DNA of 6,885 nt from Nitrososphaerales archaeon TH5895 (GTDB lineage Archaea > Thermoproteota > Nitrososphaeria > Nitrososphaerales > Nitrososphaeraceae). Shown piece after piece: positions 1 through 5,399 of the stretch; the first letter of the stretch is position 1, and each line of letters begins with the position of its first letter. The notes under the pieces were generated by a model. The model saw only the letters and a list, made by a program, of their open reading frames with translations, was not told the origin of the DNA and searched no databases. The stretch lies in the NCBI GenBank assembly GCA_014523695.1, contig JAATVS010000158.1, positions 1-6,885 of the forward strand. Direction: 5' to 3'. Made by a program: the position numbers and the translations under genes.

Positions 1-377
1 ATTTGAGGTCTTTTCATAAACATCGAATGAATTGGTCCTGCCCCATCGTCTACCCTCCGAGGGATAATATGAACATGCACGTGATCAACTTCCTGACCTG
101 CTTCCTTTCCATTATGAATAGCAATAGTCGACGAGCTCACATGTGCAGCCTTTTCAATAGGGTCCACTAGCGCAAGCATAAGGCGAAATAAGGCTGATCC
201 ATATTCTTCTGTCATATTCTGGACTTTAGAAAAATGCATTTTAGGAATAACCAGGGTATGACCTTTTGTCAGGGGAAAAGCATCGAGAAACGCAATCGCT
301 TTTTCATCCTGAATAATGATATTTGAGGGCAAATTTCCAAATATGATTTTGCAAAAAATGCATTTTGAATTTAACAT
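1..377 (-). CDS. HIT-family (HINT-like) nucleotide hydrolase, C-terminus cut by window edge
   Basis: Histidine-triad proteins hydrolyse or transfer nucleotides on substrates such as adenosine phosphoramidates or dinucleoside polyphosphates in the cytoplasm. The minus strand reads without a stop from the window edge and contains the diagnostic block HVHVHIIPR; the middle histidine is the nucleophile in this family. A CIFCKII motif near the N-terminus and a later PKMHFSK histidine match the zinc site (Cys-Cys-His-His) of HINT-type members. The core LDAFPLTKGHTLVIP and the NGKEAGQ segment are also typical. I chose the ATG at 377 because it starts five residues before CIFC, as is usual, and a TATA-like TATTTATG lies about 30 bases upstream. 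The frame stays open to an ATG at 422, which would add 15 residues. About 125 residues are visible; probably 15-25 are missing beyond position 1. The family is secure, the exact substrate unknown. Confidence 0.9.
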   Translation of the reverse strand, partial: MLNSKCIFCKIIFGNLPSNIIIQDEKAIAFLDAFPLTKGHTLVIPKMHFSKVQNMTEEYGSALFRLMLALVDPIEKAAHVSSSTIAIHNGKEAGQEVDHVHVHIIPRRVDDGAGPIHSMFMKRPQ

Positions 378-405
378 TCCTTCTTGTTGGTCAAACTCTC
401 CGAGG

Positions 406-413
406 CATAAATA
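406..413 (-). promoter_or_regulatory. TATA-like element of the HIT gene
   Basis: On the minus strand this reads TATTTATG. It is centred about 32 bases before the ATG at 377, which would give a leader of a few bases. A weaker candidate (CTATCTATTA, 445-454) would instead serve the upstream ATG at 422. The choice between the two starts is therefore not settled. Confidence 0.35.
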
Positions 414-422
414 CCGTGACAT

Positions 423-763
423 TGAATGATTCTGCAACCGACGCTAATAGATAGATACTGAATAGATGCAGAAAGTGTGGTTGTTCTTTGGCATCTATGT
501 TATCGACCGTCTTTTCTCAGCATGCTTTTGTCATTCAATAATAACATAGAATTTTTATTCATAAAGAGAAACTGTATATCTTTCAAAACCTTGAGGTAAG
601 CTGAATATGCATATGCAATCCTTTCAATATGCCAAAAATTGATTATAGTTGTACTATGATCTAAATGCCACTATGCAGATAATGATGCGATCGCTTTACG
701 AAAATTCATAGACAGGCGTTTGGTCGAAATTCGGTCAGTAAGAGATGAATCCGCAGGAATTAG
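423..763. other. Long gene-free spacer upstream of the radical SAM gene
   Basis: This is the divergent spacer between the HIT gene and the radical SAM gene. No reading frame above about 15 codons with a plausible start was found on either strand, and no tRNA-like cloverleaf or T-loop. It contains a short perfect palindrome ATATGCATAT at 604-613 and the larger dyad at 641-661 described separately. It may hold control elements for both genes or remnants of lost sequence. Confidence 0.5.
641..661. repeat. 21-base imperfect palindrome in the radical SAM upstream region
   Basis: The left arm GATTATAGT (641-649) and right arm ACTATGATC (653-661) are reverse complements except for one pair, around a TGT centre. 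The size suits a dimeric helix-turn-helix regulator site. It lies about 150 bases before the radical SAM start and 200 bases or more before the HIT start. Binding function is inference; it could also be chance in AT-rich DNA. Confidence 0.35.
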
Positions 764-784
764 AGCTATAGTCTATTTATAGCT
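764..784 (+). promoter_or_regulatory. Radical SAM promoter: TATA box embedded in a perfect palindrome
   Basis: A TTTATA core at 776-781 sits 31-36 bases before the ATG at 812, the distance expected for an archaeal TATA box giving a leader of a few bases. It lies in a perfect inverted repeat: AGCTATA (764-770), a 7-base spacer, then TATAGCT (778-784). A symmetric site covering the TATA box is a classic arrangement for an archaeal repressor that blocks TBP. The promoter call is strong; the operator role is inferred. Confidence 0.6.
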
Positions 785-811
785 GGTGTTATCATACTAT
801 TAGGTTGTTGT

Positions 812-1789
812 ATGACTGATCTTATCTACGGTAGAGGAATTACAGAACTAGTAAAGGAAACGCCCTTTTACTTTAGCATCTTCAACAAGATTATAGGGAT
901 AAAATTATTTCATAAAAAACCCTACATGTACGGTTCTGCAGATATCATAAATGTCTGCAATCTGCATTGCACACACTGCTACTGGTGGTTGAACCGGAAA
1001 AATGATGAAAAGGATGGGCTTAGCTCTGAAGAATGGAGAAAGATAATAAAGAACACGTTCAAGAAGCATAATACTTTTATTGTGACTTTGGTCGGTGGAG
1101 AACCTACCCTCAGACCTGATATTATTGAAGCTTTCTGTGAAGAAATGCCTAAGCGTATATGTGTTGTAACCAATGCCACTTTTCCTTTAAAAAGATTTAA
1201 GAATCTGTATTTTTATTGGGTTTCAATAGATGGTACCGAAAGTATTCATGATAGCATAAGGGGTAAGGGTACATACGCAAAGACGAGGCAAAATATACTT
1301 GATTATATTAATGGTCCGCCGAATAGACGCAAGCCAGCATGGAAGGATATTTGGATCACGATGACCATCAATTCACTAAATCATTCATGCATAGATGGTC
1401 TCATCGAAGAGTGGAACGGAGTGGTAAACAAGATGGGTTTTCAGTTTCACACACCATTTTCAATGAATGATCCCCTGTGGGTACCTTTTGGGCCTGAACG
1501 TAGCCGCATGGTTGACAAGCTCATTGAACTGAAGGACAAATATCCAGAATTCGTAATCAATGGCCAAAAACAGCTAGAATTAATGAAGGGTAACTGGGGA
1601 GGTTCTGGAACTACACCTATAGAGTGTCCCTCCTGGGCAATTCTATCCCTGGATCATTTAGGTAGAACAAAGCTGCCATGTTGTATAGGAAGTGCTGACA
1701 CCAAGAACGGAATGAAGCCAATCTGCGAACGTTGTGGGCTTGGTTGCTATTCTGTCCTCGTCGCAAATGGGATAAGGGGAAACAATTAA
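812..1789 (+). CDS. Radical SAM protein with C-terminal auxiliary cysteine cluster
   Basis: A 325-residue enzyme of the radical S-adenosylmethionine superfamily, which uses a [4Fe-4S] cluster to cleave SAM and start radical chemistry on a substrate. The cluster motif CNLHCTHC (Cys49, Cys53, Cys56) and the SAM-binding GGEPT at 95-99 are both intact; VSIDG at about 137-141 fits a later barrel strand. A second cysteine set follows the barrel: Cys272, Cys290/291, then CERCGLGC with Cys305, Cys308 and Cys312. This resembles a short SPASM/twitch-type domain or the C-terminal domain of HpnH-like proteins, and probably holds an auxiliary iron-sulfur cluster. The ATG start is supported by the TATA box about 30 bases upstream. 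The gene stands alone, with about 200 bases before the next plus-strand gene. No precursor peptide was found nearby, so a peptide-modifying role is unsupported. The substrate is unknown; lipid, peptide or cofactor modification are all open. Confidence 0.9.
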   Translation: MTDLIYGRGITELVKETPFYFSIFNKIIGIKLFHKKPYMYGSADIINVCNLHCTHCYWWLNRKNDEKDGLSSEEWRKIIKNTFKKHNTFIVTLVGGEPTLRPDIIEAFCEEMPKRICVVTNATFPLKRFKNLYFYWVSIDGTESIHDSIRGKGTYAKTRQNILDYINGPPNRRKPAWKDIWITMTINSLNHSCIDGLIEEWNGVVNKMGFQFHTPFSMNDPLWVPFGPERSRMVDKLIELKDKYPEFVINGQKQLELMKGNWGGSGTTPIECPSWAILSLDHLGRTKLPCCIGSADTKNGMKPICERCGLGCYSVLVANGIRGNN

Positions 1790-1940
1790 CGACGATTCAT
1801 TGCGGGTACGGCAACACCTAATGAAGAATACTTAATTCTATTGTTAAAGCTCAAACAGCATTAAGAAATTTTGATCTTTCCCTATAATCGAATCGCCTAG
1901 GTTTCCTCCTCAAATTCATACTAGTCTCTTATGCAGCAAA

Positions 1941-1950
1941 TTTTTTAAAA
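1941..1950 (+). promoter_or_regulatory. TATA-like element of the membrane protein gene
   Basis: TTTTTTAAAA lies 39-48 bases before the TTG at 1989. A start of transcription about 25 bases downstream (around 1971) would leave a short leader carrying GGGGAG (1978-1983), a ribosome-binding-site-like stretch five bases before the TTG. The possible ATG at 1950 lies inside this element, which argues against that start. Confidence 0.4.
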
Positions 1951-1988
1951 TGATTCAATTGTGTTTTACATGGTTTAGGGGAGAACGA

Positions 1989-2507
1989 TTGAAGAAGGCA
2001 GTTAAAGAATTCTTCCGAAAGTACAGAGATATCCTCTTACTAAATAAATCCATTGCTGTCAGCGGAATCATATCATTTGTGATAGGGATGATTTTTACTG
2101 AATCCTATGCAGGATTTGCTGGTCCTGAAAGCAGTATTGAAAATTCAATATATACACTCGTTGTGGGTTACGCTTCGTATCTTCCGATATTTGCATACCT
2201 CTTCTATAGAGATAACAAGGATCGCTATGTTGATCCAAATAGCAGCACCATCAATTCACACGTATTAATTCGTGATATAAGGAAGTTATTTGCAGCATTT
2301 TCGGTTTCGGAAGCTGTGTTCATCGTTACCAAAACTTATATTCATTTCCATCTCTTAGAATTGGGATATTTAGAACCATATCAAGCATATTTCGTCGCAG
2401 AACTTATAGCATGGATCGTCTATTTTGTTTCAATGAACTCGATTCTGAAGGCCGTGAAAATGTACCGGGTGGGCGGGAATTCACGAAGATTAAGTGATCC
2501 AAATTAA
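1989..2507 (+). CDS. Conserved-type four-helix integral membrane protein, function unknown
   Basis: With the TTG start at 1989 the protein has 172 residues. A basic amphipathic N-terminus (KKAVKEFFRKYRD) precedes four hydrophobic stretches, roughly residues 21-43, 52-73, 99-121 and 129-152. The loop between helices two and three is charged and polar (YRDNKDRYVDPNSS). The C-terminus is basic and probably cytoplasmic. No catalytic or transport motif is visible; acidic and tyrosine residues in the last helices (LEPYQAYFVAELIAW) are notable but not diagnostic. An ATG at 1950 would add 13 residues (MIQLCFTWFRGER), but it falls in the likely TATA box, while the TTG has a GGGGAG sequence just upstream. 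The HNH gene starts within or directly after its 3' end, so the two may share a transcript. It resembles small membrane proteins common in Nitrososphaeria; no function can be assigned. Confidence 0.75.
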   Translation: MKKAVKEFFRKYRDILLLNKSIAVSGIISFVIGMIFTESYAGFAGPESSIENSIYTLVVGYASYLPIFAYLFYRDNKDRYVDPNSSTINSHVLIRDIRKLFAAFSVSEAVFIVTKTYIHFHLLELGYLEPYQAYFVAELIAWIVYFVSMNSILKAVKMYRVGGNSRRLSDPN

Positions 2508-2512
2508 TATAT
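2504..2512 (+). promoter_or_regulatory. TATA-like element of the HNH gene
   Basis: TTAATATAT overlaps the stop codon of the membrane protein gene and lies 30-38 bases before the ATG at 2542. That would produce a transcript with a leader of under ten bases. It supports the ATG at 2542 over the upstream GTG at 2494 and suggests the HNH gene can be transcribed on its own. Confidence 0.4.
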
Positions 2513-2541
2513 CTAGAATTGCAGTTAATGAAGCTACACTG

Positions 2542-3171
2542 ATGAAACGGAAACAGTTTTACGTTCCCCCAAATTATTTCAATAAATTAGACGATCGAGG
2601 AAATCCAATATGCAGAATAGCTAAATGTAATAAGAAAATCAAGCTTCCGTTCAAGTACTTTTGTTGTCGGTCCCATGCAAGAGAATTTGCAAAATGGCAC
2701 TTTCTGCATTGTACATGGATGGGCGTCAGATTAGCTATTTTCAAGCGGGACAATTATACATGCCAAAAATGTGGTAAATCTTGGGATAAGGAACGCATAA
2801 TTAAATTCACGAAGCGCAATATGCGATTCCTGAATTTTGCAGATGTATTGGATGTGAAGGGAACCGATTTAGAATGTGATCATATCCAACCAGTTGTGCA
2901 GCTTGTTGAGCATCTTCACAAGACGACAAAAACTAGTAAATCCAATCCAACTAACTCGTCGAACAATTTGCCGTTTATAAAGGAACGATTGTTGACGTAC
3001 GATAATCTTCGAACACTTTGTTCTAAATGCCATAGCACTGTAACTGTCAATTTTACATTGGCAAGACACTATGAGAGCAAGGTGCAATCCTCTGCGGAAA
3101 CAGCTAAAGCTATGATCAAACATTACTCGATCAGAGCAGACAATAAGATGGGTTCAGTCACAAGAATATAA
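2542..3171 (+). CDS. HNH endonuclease with N-terminal zinc finger
   Basis: A 209-residue nuclease of the HNH (beta-beta-alpha-metal) type. From the ATG at 2542, a first cysteine cluster at residues 24-45 (C-x4-C, then FCC..H) forms a probable zinc finger. A linker with the common HNH lead-in VRLAIFKRDNYTCQKCG follows. The nuclease core has CDH at 112-114, the histidine being the general base, then Asn155, and CSKCH at 160-164 with the last histidine. Cys74, Cys77, Cys160 and Cys163 should bind structural zinc. The order zinc finger then HNH resembles the HNH module of ZRANB3-type proteins and some bacterial and phage HNH proteins. A GTG at 2494 overlapping the membrane gene would add 16 residues. 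No methylase, terminase or other restriction subunit is adjacent. It probably cleaves DNA, by family; the biological role (repair, restriction, mobile homing) is unknown. Confidence 0.85.
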   Translation: MKRKQFYVPPNYFNKLDDRGNPICRIAKCNKKIKLPFKYFCCRSHAREFAKWHFLHCTWMGVRLAIFKRDNYTCQKCGKSWDKERIIKFTKRNMRFLNFADVLDVKGTDLECDHIQPVVQLVEHLHKTTKTSKSNPTNSSNNLPFIKERLLTYDNLRTLCSKCHSTVTVNFTLARHYESKVQSSAETAKAMIKHYSIRADNKMGSVTRI

Positions 3172-3253
3172 CAGAGTTTTAAGTGTCAAATCTGTGGGGT
3201 GGCTGAGACAAGAAAAGTTAGAGGTTACCAGTTTCAAGCTAGCTTTATTTATC

Positions 3254-3297
3254 GCGCCAAATGATTCCTGCATCCAATGAAACACTCATTATGGCGC
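3254..3297. repeat. Bulged 11-bp hairpin downstream of the HNH gene
   Basis: GCGCCA plus AATGA (3254-3264) can pair with TCATT plus TGGCGC (3286-3297), leaving a single bulged A at 3291 and a 21-base loop. A TATA-like CTTTATTTAT lies immediately upstream (3242-3251). It sits in the 264-base spacer between the HNH gene and the secreted-protein gene, in which I found no reading frame. It could be a transcript-end structure, an operator or a small element remnant. Confidence 0.4.
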
Positions 3298-3407
3298 TTG
3301 TGACTGAAAGTAAGCGGATTTTAATTAGAATTCTCACTTCTTGAGCCGAGTTTAGACTATAGAATATTAGTACAGAATTATTTCATTAGTTCAACCCAAA
3401 TATTTCC

Positions 3408-3417
3408 TAAATAATAT
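3408..3417 (+). promoter_or_regulatory. TATA box of the small secreted protein gene
   Basis: TAAATAATAT is centred about 24 bases before the GTG at 3436. At this spacing transcription would begin at or next to the start codon, giving a leaderless transcript. This supports the GTG start. Confidence 0.45.
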
Positions 3418-3435
3418 CAGAAATAGTTTTAGTCT

Positions 3436-3759
3436 GTGAATAACAATAGATTGACGCTAGCTGGAAGAATACTTCTCGTGACGCTGTTCATGATAGCCTT
3501 ACAATATGGGATGAGCTTAGAGATGGCCTTTGCAAATGAGCACGGCACCAAAGATGAAGACATCGCAGATTCTGAAGGTACGCTTACTACAGAATCTAGT
3601 GAATCATCAAATGACGACAGTGTTATCGCTAATCAGCAAAATGAATGTCAAGGCAATATAGTAATTTGTCAAAACATCCTTACAAAATTCATCTGTAGTG
3701 GAAAGGCAATATGCATAGTGGGTAACCTGGATCCATTCTTACTTGTATTACCTAACTAA
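3436..3759 (+). CDS. Small secreted protein with four conserved-looking cysteines
   Basis: A 107-residue protein of unknown function, probably exported. Residues 10-33 form a signal peptide: an arginine at 11, a hydrophobic run ILLVTLFMIALQYG, and a small-residue site AFA just before Asn34 where a signal peptidase could cut. The next 35 residues are acidic and rich in serine and threonine (DEDIADSEGT..ESSESSNDDS), a likely flexible linker. The C-terminal third carries Cys71, Cys78, Cys87 and Cys93 among hydrophobic residues, with a Gly-Asn-x-Asp-Pro-Phe end. Two disulfides outside the cell would be consistent with this pattern. GTG is the start, supported by the TATA box. The gene stands alone after a 264-base spacer. 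The acidic linker and signal peptide make a real gene likely. I do not recognise a named family. Confidence 0.7.
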   Translation: MNNNRLTLAGRILLVTLFMIALQYGMSLEMAFANEHGTKDEDIADSEGTLTTESSESSNDDSVIANQQNECQGNIVICQNILTKFICSGKAICIVGNLDPFLLVLPN

Positions 3760-3843
3760 TGTTCCTTTAACTATTGAATCACATACATGTGCCTTGTGGA
3801 GGTATCTGGGTAGGGTGGTGTGTAGCGAGATATTAAAAGTGAT

Positions 3844-4021
3844 ATGGGGTTGTTTAAGGACGCTTTATCAACCAATAATAATGAGGGAAATTTGGTCATG
3901 TATAAATGTCTCCAAAGAAAGGACTAACTCGCCAGATACACCCTTCAGATTTGATAAACAGGATGTATTGCGAAGTCGAGCGGATCCAATCATTGATGAT
4001 ATAAAAAAGGCTGTGGGTTGA
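3844..4021 (+). pseudogene. Frameshifted remnant of a small zinc-ribbon-like protein gene
   Basis: Two adjoining frames read like halves of one small protein. Starting at the ATG at 3844, the first frame gives MGLFKDALSTNNNEGNLVMY followed by KCLQRKD and a stop at 3927. The next frame picks up around 3920 with TNSPDTPFRFDKQDVLRSR, then ADPIIDDIKKAVG and a stop at 4021. A typical intact protein of this kind would have YKC-x2-C, then a second C-x2-C before a SxDVxRxRADPI tail. Here only the first cysteine (in YKC) remains; the second-pair position reads FRFDK where FRCDKC would be expected, and one extra base (or a small deletion) breaks the frame. The second frame is also open back to a TTG at 3743, encoding a peptide that overlaps the secreted protein gene; I regard that extension as chance. 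The family link is inferred from pattern, not searched. A genuine short gene in the second frame is the alternative. Confidence 0.45.
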
Positions 4022-4036
4022 GGTATTGTGTAGTAG

Positions 4037-4056
4037 GCTATCGAGAATCCGATAGC
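4037..4056. terminator. Perfect 7-bp hairpin between converging genes
   Basis: GCTATCG (4037-4043) and CGATAGC (4050-4056) pair perfectly around a 6-base loop. It lies 16 bases after the end of the decayed zinc-ribbon gene and 37 bases after the end of the minus-strand gene that stops at 4094. This is where a bidirectional transcript end would be expected. There is no T-tract, the main archaeal termination signal, so an RNA-end stabilising role or chance remain possible. Confidence 0.35.
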
Positions 4057-4093
4057 ATTGTGGCTCACTCTGTAATGATGATTCTTACTTATT

Positions 4094-4429
4094 CTATGAA
4101 GACAATTTGATCTGTGCTCGGCAACCACGTTCCTTTAGCTTAAATGAAAGCCAAAATATGAATTTGTCAGAAAACTTTTTACCTTTAGATTTGTCAATTT
4201 CCTCAGTGTTATTGTCAAATAATTTCTCTATAAATTGGCCAGCAATGAACAACTTTGAAAATATCCAACCCGCACTTTGAACAGGATCTAATATTGCAAA
4301 GGCTTCGAGACTCTGATCAAAACCACATTCGTCCTTCAATTGCGAGAGTAACTCAGTTGCGATTTCTGAATCTGCTTTGAAATCAGTAGACATAAAGTCC
4401 AAAATGAGAGTTCCTAAATATGATGACAT
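4094..4429 (-). CDS. Small protein of unknown function
   Basis: A 111-residue soluble, mostly helical-looking protein that I do not recognise. The first 35 residues (SSYLGTLILDFMSTDFKADS, then EIATELLSQLKDECG) suggest amphipathic helices. The middle LDPVQSAGWIFSKLFIAGQF is hydrophobic but interrupted, more like a buried core than a membrane span. The C-terminal third is strongly basic (KSKGKKFSDKF, KLKERGCRAQIK), which could contact nucleic acid or membrane. Two isolated cysteines show no metal-site spacing. The ATG at 4429 is chosen over a TTG two codons earlier because a good TATA box lies exactly 27 bases before it, which fits a leaderless transcript. That promoter is the strongest argument that the gene is real. 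It converges with the plus-strand remnant ending at 4021. Confidence 0.6.
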   Translation of the reverse strand: MSSYLGTLILDFMSTDFKADSEIATELLSQLKDECGFDQSLEAFAILDPVQSAGWIFSKLFIAGQFIEKLFDNNTEEIDKSKGKKFSDKFIFWLSFKLKERGCRAQIKLSS

Positions 4430-4452
4430 TTTCAAGAACTAACAAAAGGAAG

Positions 4453-4460
4453 AATATAAA
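4453..4460 (-). promoter_or_regulatory. TATA box of the minus-strand gene starting at 4429
   Basis: On the minus strand this reads TTTATATT, close to the archaeal consensus. Its centre is about 27 bases before the ATG at 4429, so transcription should begin at the start codon. It is among the cleanest promoters in the window. Confidence 0.55.
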
Positions 4461-4728
4461 TTTGCAGCAGCATAAACTTTTGTACTAATGGAAATTTCTT
4501 CTACGTTCGAGAAATAGCAGAAGCGATATCTCTTCGGGACCTCTTAGCCATCGATGTTTTCTAGTCATCAAGTACTCGAAGGATGACCGAATTGTAGCTG
4601 CAGGTCGATATGTAAGCTCAGTTTCAATCATCAAAAGTTAGTAGTCCTAACAATAATTAACCTTAGATTCATATAGCTAGATACGGACACGCTATAAGGA
4701 AGTCTTAATCCCTGGTATGACTGGCAGA
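4461..4728. other. Spacer without a supportable gene
   Basis: This is the region between two minus-strand genes. One plus-strand frame is open from 4489 to 4641 (about 50 codons, including FLVIKYSKDDRIVAAGRY), but it follows a stop directly, has no start codon at its beginning and has no promoter. A second plus frame is open for about 25 codons over the same stretch. These could be traces of a decayed gene but do not support a call. No RNA gene or clear terminator is visible. Confidence 0.4.
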
Positions 4729-5088
4729 TTACTTTGCATGAATGAAGAGTGGTTTCTTGCTGACCCATACAGGCTTGTCTTTAGTTAACATTATTCTTAT
4801 TAAGCCTCCTTCCTCCCAACTCTTAAAGCTCTTTTCAAAATGTTCATAGATTTCAATATTGAAGCACGCAGCAGTATCATTCTCGAAAAGGCATAGTTTT
4901 TTTTGGTGTATGCTTTCTCTATGTAGCTTTTGCAACCACTTGTCAATTTCCTCGGGATGTTCCTGAAGTATCGTTTCCAAAATCATTGGTGTATAAATAC
5001 CAATTTTTGTAGCAAGAGAACCGTTTGGGATTAAATTATACCCCTTCAATACCAGACCCAATGATTTGTCTTGTAGGATCTCAGACAT
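4729..5088 (-). CDS. Small protein of unknown function
   Basis: A 119-residue soluble protein starting at the ATG at 5088; I do not recognise a family. The N-terminal 35 residues alternate small and hydrophobic residues (LGLVLKGYNLIPNGSLATKIGIYTP, here quoted in part: GYNLIPNGSL). A helical, charged middle follows (LQEHPEEIDKWLQKLHRESIHQKK). The C-terminus reads IRIMLTKDKPVWVSKKPLFI, suggesting beta strands. Two cysteines (in KKLC and AACF) have no metal-binding pattern. No signal peptide or membrane span is present. A TATA-like ATTATATA (5133-5140 on the minus strand) would give a leader of about 20 bases; a second ATATATA at 5100-5106 is too close to serve. The mixed alpha/beta composition and length favour a real gene. 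It might be a family restricted to this lineage. Confidence 0.6.
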   Translation of the reverse strand: MSEILQDKSLGLVLKGYNLIPNGSLATKIGIYTPMILETILQEHPEEIDKWLQKLHRESIHQKKLCLFENDTAACFNIEIYEHFEKSFKSWEEGGLIRIMLTKDKPVWVSKKPLFIHAK

Positions 5089-5349
5089 ATGCTAGGATCT
5101 ATATATGATCAATCTGGATTATTAATTTGTTGTATATAATATTACGAAACTATTTGTAATATTTTAACCATGATGTTCTTTCTATTATAAATCTAAGCAA
5201 CTAATCAACCATTTCATGCTTATATTGTAAGAGCGGTTTCCATATTATGCCTTCGCTATGTTTCTTCAGGGCAGAACTGACAAGGGCTTAGCTTCGCGTT
5301 ACTCCAATTCTCACATTTATCAGTATATACAATTTACAAATTACTTTTA

Positions 5350-5399
5350 GCTATCACTTGATCCGCCTTGAGTGTAGAGATAGCGATCAAGTTTATCGC
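5350..5399. repeat. Interlocked inverted repeats able to form alternative hairpins
   Basis: GCTATC (5350-5355) is followed at once by ACTTGATC (5356-5363). After 15 bases their partners GATAGC (5379-5384) and GATCAAGT (5385-5392) follow, also abutting and in the same order. The two stems therefore interlock and cannot both form as simple hairpins. A third stem, GCGAT (5383-5387) with ATCGC (5395-5399), overlaps the second. This suggests a switch-like RNA or a composite protein-binding site; function is inferred only. Confidence 0.45.

Noticed and set aside
600..811. Possible RiPP precursor peptides beside the radical SAM gene, such as the short frames from ATG 607 and ATG 674.
   Set aside because: They encode only about 11-13 residues, lack a leader/core pattern, and have no ribosome-binding or promoter support.
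979..1179. A minus-strand frame inside the radical SAM gene.
   Set aside because: It is the antisense shadow of a strongly supported gene.
2869..3123. A minus-strand frame inside the HNH gene.
   Set aside because: It is antisense to the conserved nuclease core and has no signals of its own.
3743..4021. A 92-codon plus-strand frame starting at TTG 3743, overlapping the secreted protein gene.
   Set aside because: The start overlaps a better gene, no promoter fits, and its first half looks random while the second half reads as part of a frameshifted remnant starting in another frame at 3844.
3868..4128. A minus-strand frame of 86 codons.
   Set aside because: It lies opposite the plus-strand remnant, overlaps the 3' end of the minus gene at 4094, has no promoter, and its product shows no domain character.
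4489..4641. An open plus-strand stretch of about 50 codons with some protein-like character.
   Set aside because: No start codon at its head, a stop directly before it, no promoter, and a competing open frame over the same bases.
5350..5392. A classical H-type pseudoknot.
   Set aside because: Both crossing loops would be zero bases long, which is sterically unfavourable; alternative hairpins explain the repeats better.
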